Shown here: positions 61,371 to 64,000 of the stretch, piece after piece
Position numbering within the stretch: the stretch's first letter is position 1
Layout of the letters: each line of letters opens with the position of its first letter
NCBI RefSeq assembly: GCF_003952225.1
Contig: NZ_CP034437.1
Span: 4,664,501-4,728,500, forward strand
Origin: Paenibacillus albus
Lineage (GTDB): Bacteria; Bacillota; Bacilli; Paenibacillales; Paenibacillaceae
Length of the DNA stretch: 64,000 bases
Direction of reading: 5' to 3'
Translations under genes and position numbers: made by a program
Notes under the pieces: generated by a model
Seen by the model: only the letters and a program-made list of their open reading frames with translations
Database searches by the model: none
What the model was told of the DNA's origin: nothing

Positions 61371-64000
61371 CTACTTATCCTCGTGAAGCTTTAATTTCAT
61401 ATCATTCAACCATTGCATGGCCTGCATCGGTGTCATATTAAACAGATCGAGCTTGCGCAGCTGTTCTGCCAGCAGCTCAGCGCGTGCGCTGCCTTTGCGG
61501 TTCTTGCCAGTGTCAACGCTCGGCGCGGGCTCTTCAAAGATCGAGAGCTGAACGACGCTGCCAGATCCTGAAGATAACGGGAGCACAACCGGTTGTTCCT
61601 CGACTACAGGCACCGGTGGCAACTGTACCTCTTCAAGAGCAGGCGCGGCATACTTCACAGCCGACTCCGCAGCTTGCTGCTGCATCCGCGTTGGCGATTT
61701 CCACGCAACTGCCGCGGCATCCTCCTGAGAGGTATGCAGCTCGAGCAGCGAGTAGGCGCGCTCGGTAATGCTTCCAGGCAAACCGGCGAGCTGCGCGCAA
61801 TAGATCCCGTAGCTGCTTCCCGCAGCGCCTGGCACGAGCTTGCGCAGGAATGTGACGTTGTCGCCCGTCTCCTGCACGGCCATGCACGCATTCGCCAGAT
61901 GTGGCAGCGTCTCGCTTAAGTGAGCCAGCTCATGGAAGTGCGTCGACACTAGCGCTTTGCAGCCAACCTCGTGATGGACGAACTCAATAACAGCTTGCGC
62001 AATCGCCATTCCTTCACCGGTCGATGTGCCCCGTCCCAGCTCGTCGATGATAACCAAGCTTTGCGCCGTTGCTTTTTCTGTCATGATTTGAATGTCTTTC
62101 ATCTCAACCATGAACGTACTTTGCCCGCCGATAAGGTCATCAGCGGCCCCGATCCTTGTAAAGATGCGGTCGATTAGAGGCACTTCGGCGTGCTTCGCAG
62201 GAACGAAGCAGCCAATCTGCGCCATAATGCTGATCAAGGCAACCTGGCGCATGTAGGTACTTTTACCAGCCATATTCGGGCCAGTAATGAGCAGCATTGA
62301 AGCTTGTCCCTCATCCTTTACAAGCGTCGTGTCGTTCGCGATAAATGCCGAGCCTTCCATTACCGCTTCAACTACCGGATGGCGTCCTTCACGAACCACA
62401 AAGTTGTAGCTATCGGTCACATTCGGCTTCACATAACGCTGCTCGCCGCTAACCGTTGCATGCGACTGATAAACGTCAAGCGCTGCGATGACTTCCGCCA
62501 GCTTCTGCAGTCTGTGCAGATGTGCGGTCAAGTGGTCGCGCAGCTCCACGAACTTCGCATACTCGAGATCGACCATCTTGTCTTCCGCTTCGAGAATTAG
62601 CGTTTCTTTCTCCTTTAGCTCCGGCGTTACGTAGCGCTCTGCATTCGTTAGCGTCTGCTTCCGTTCATAGCGACCTTCCGGCAGCATGCCGATATTTGCT
62701 TTCGACACCTCGAGATAGTATCCGAACACTTTGTTGTAGCCGATCTTCAGCGACTTAATACCGGTCGCCTCACGCTCTCGACGCTCCAGCTCAGCTAGCC
62801 ACTTTTTGCCATTCACGCTCGCTTCGCGCAGCTCATCCAAGTAGCTGTCATAGCCAGCTCGGATCAAGCCTCCTTCACGAACGGATACCGGCGGCTCCTC
62901 GACGATGACCGTCTCGATCATTTCAGCGAGATCGGCACATGCGTCAACGCCGTCGACAAGCTTATTCAGTGTATCCGACTCGGAATCCCGGCAAAGCGCC
63001 GTCAATGCAGGAACATGCTGAAGCGATGTCTTCAGCGCATTAAGATCGCGCCCGTTCGCACTGCCGTAAGCGACGCGCCCAACCAGCCGCTCAAGGTCAT
63101 AGATTTCATTCAATTCTTGGCGAAGCTCGTCGCGCAAAATAAAGCTGTGATACAGCTTGTCCACCGCTTCCAAACGCTCGTCAATGGCTGACTTCGACAG
63201 CAGCGGCTTGTCAATCCAGCGTCGTAGTAGACGCGCTCCCATCGAAGTGCGAGTGCGATCAAGCAGCCATAAGAGCGAGCCTTTCTTATTGCGGTCACGC
63301 ACGGTTTCCGTCAGCTCAAGATTCCTTCTTGTGAACGGATCGAGAATCATATATTGATTAGGCTCATAGACCGAAATACGCCGAACGTGTCCGAGCGAGC
63401 GTTTCTGCGTCTCATCGAGATAACCGATCAATAGGCTGACAGCACGATGTCTTGCAGGTGCAAGAGCATCAAGCTCAAGCTCGCTGAACTGTTCAGAGAG
63501 TCTCTGCCGATCCATCGGCGTCCGTTCCGTAAAGAGTACAGGCCTATTCCAGGTAGTTGCTGCCGGGCGAAGCATCTCTAACGCTTCCGTATCGCCGACA
63601 AGCTCAGACGGATGATATACATTCACTTCATCGTAGAGCGACTCAGCTGTAGCTGCGAAAGAAGTGACGTACAGCTCCCCTGTCGTAAGGTCACAGGCTG
63701 CCACGCCAAAAACGCCCCCCAGGATAGAAGCAGCTACGATAAAGTTATTCGCTTTATCCGCAAGCGACTTCGTTTCCATCACCGTGCCCGGAGTTACGAC
63801 GCGAATGATCTCGCGGCGGACGACGCCTTTTGCAGCCGAAGGATCTTCGACTTGCTCGCAGATTGCGACTTTGAAGCCTTTTTCAATTAAACGGGCGATG
63901 TAGTTGTCAGCGGAATGATAGGGAACGCCGCACATTGGGATCTTCTTGTCACCACCGCCTTCACGGCCCGTTAACGTAATCTCAAGCTCGCGCGACGCAT
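61371..64000 (-). CDS. mutS: DNA mismatch repair protein MutS, 5' end missing
   Basis: The C-terminal ~876 residues of MutS; the N-terminus, including the Phe-x-Glu mismatch-reading motif, lies beyond the window. The frame continues upstream of the first in-frame Met (63935) as ...LEITLTGREGGGDKKIPMCGVPYH. The core has KGSLLWLLDRTRTSMGARLLRRW, and the ATPase Walker A LLITGPNMAGKSTYMRQ, signature DLIGGQSTFMVEM, Walker B LVIIDELGRGTSTGEG and STHFHEL. The final ~50 residues form the dimer/tetramer tail. It leads mutL-(RsmJ-like)-miaA-hfq. Confidence 0.97.
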   Translation of the reverse strand, partial: ASRELEITLTGREGGGDKKIPMCGVPYHSADNYIARLIEKGFKVAICEQVEDPSAAKGVVRREIIRVVTPGTVMETKSLADKANNFIVAASILGGVFGVAACDLTTGELYVTSFAATAESLYDEVNVYHPSELVGDTEALEMLRPAATTWNRPVLFTERTPMDRQRLSEQFSELELDALAPARHRAVSLLIGYLDETQKRSLGHVRRISVYEPNQYMILDPFTRRNLELTETVRDRNKKGSLLWLLDRTRTSMGARLLRRWIDKPLLSKSAIDERLEAVDKLYHSFILRDELRQELNEIYDLERLVGRVAYGSANGRDLNALKTSLQHVPALTALCRDSESDTLNKLVDGVDACADLAEMIETVIVEEPPVSVREGGLIRAGYDSYLDELREASVNGKKWLAELERREREATGIKSLKIGYNKVFGYYLEVSKANIGMLPEGRYERKQTLTNAERYVTPELKEKETLILEAEDKMVDLEYAKFVELRDHLTAHLHRLQKLAEVIAALDVYQSHATVSGEQRYVKPNVTDSYNFVVREGRHPVVEAVMEGSAFIANDTTLVKDEGQASMLLITGPNMAGKSTYMRQVALISIMAQIGCFVPAKHAEVPLIDRIFTRIGAADDLIGGQSTFMVEMKDIQIMTEKATAQSLVIIDELGRGTSTGEGMAIAQAVIEFVHHEVGCKALVSTHFHELAHLSETLPHLANACMAVQETGDNVTFLRKLVPGAAGSSYGIYCAQLAGLPGSITERAYSLLELHTSQEDAAAVAWKSPTRMQQQAAESAVKYAAPALEEVQLPPVPVVEEQPVVLPLSSGSGSVVQLSIFEEPAPSVDTGKNRKGSARAELLAEQLRKLDLFNMTPMQAMQWLNDMKLKLHEDK

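Overview
The window is a gene-dense stretch of a low-to-mid GC, endospore-forming Firmicute, most like Paenibacillus, Cohnella or a close relative in Bacillales. The evidence is the spoVK-hflX-ynbB-glnR-glnA order known from Bacillus subtilis, the lexA/yneA divergon with Bacillus-type LexA boxes (GAAC-N4-GTTC), YfhP-, YlmA- and YnzC-like proteins, and a linked mutS-mutL-miaA-hfq block. Almost everything is on the minus strand. I see no rRNA, tRNA, CRISPR array, insertion sequence or phage gene, so this is core chromosome.

Layout by region. 1-5.6 kb: end of a HAD hydrolase, a BadF-type sugar kinase, topB, a membrane protein with a lysozyme-like C-terminus and a small unknown gene. 5.7-9.3 kb: gltD, dfrA, thyA and a hotdog thioesterase. 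9.4-14.3 kb: the pyruvate dehydrogenase operon pdhA-pdhB-pdhC-pdhD, with pdhA read in two frames. 14.5-17.5 kb: an esterase, a low-molecular-weight tyrosine phosphatase, a TRIC-type membrane protein and thiamine pyrophosphokinase. 17.5-19.9 kb: a MutS2-like gene lacking the Smr domain, preceded by a 466-base leader or ncRNA region with a strong promoter and two terminators. 19.9-26.8 kb: a tightly packed run of Ser/Thr kinase, 24-codon ORF, response regulator, histidine kinase, nitrilase, two GNAT acetyltransferases and a metallo-beta-lactamase-fold protein.

26.9-35.2 kb: an eight-gene run rich in DNA repair (mrfA, mrfB, HAD phosphatase, Fpg/Nei glycosylase, endonuclease IV, receiver-domain protein, ABC ATPase, FtsJ-type methyltransferase). 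A LexA-box-like palindrome sits at its putative start of transcription. 35.3-44.3 kb: a YfhP-like protein, RNase Z, metH, a divergent acireductone dioxygenase, a YfnB-like HAD, a membrane protein, an aldo/keto reductase and ynzC. 44.4-45.6 kb: yneA and lexA around six LexA-box-like sites. 45.7-53.2 kb: an unknown gene, glnA-glnR-ynbB-hflX-spoVK, a YdcF-like and a DUF402 protein. 53.4-57 kb: a lipoprotein cyclophilin and a class A penicillin-binding protein. 57.1-64 kb: hfq, miaA, an RsmJ-like methyltransferase, mutL and mutS, nearly all overlapping by 4 bases; mutS runs off the window.

The main themes are genome maintenance (topB, mutSL, mrfAB, nfo, fpg/nei, lexA/yneA), nitrogen assimilation (gltD, glnRA) and central metabolism (PDH, dTMP/folate, methionine). 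Points most worth a second look are the leader/ncRNA upstream of the Smr-less mutS2 gene, the LexA-like operator on the repair operon, the -1 shift in pdhA at an AAAAAG run, the translationally coupled 24-codon ORF between a kinase and a two-component system, and the unfused, order-reversed YhcX-like acetyltransferase/nitrilase pair. All starts, promoters and operators were read by eye; no search was run.
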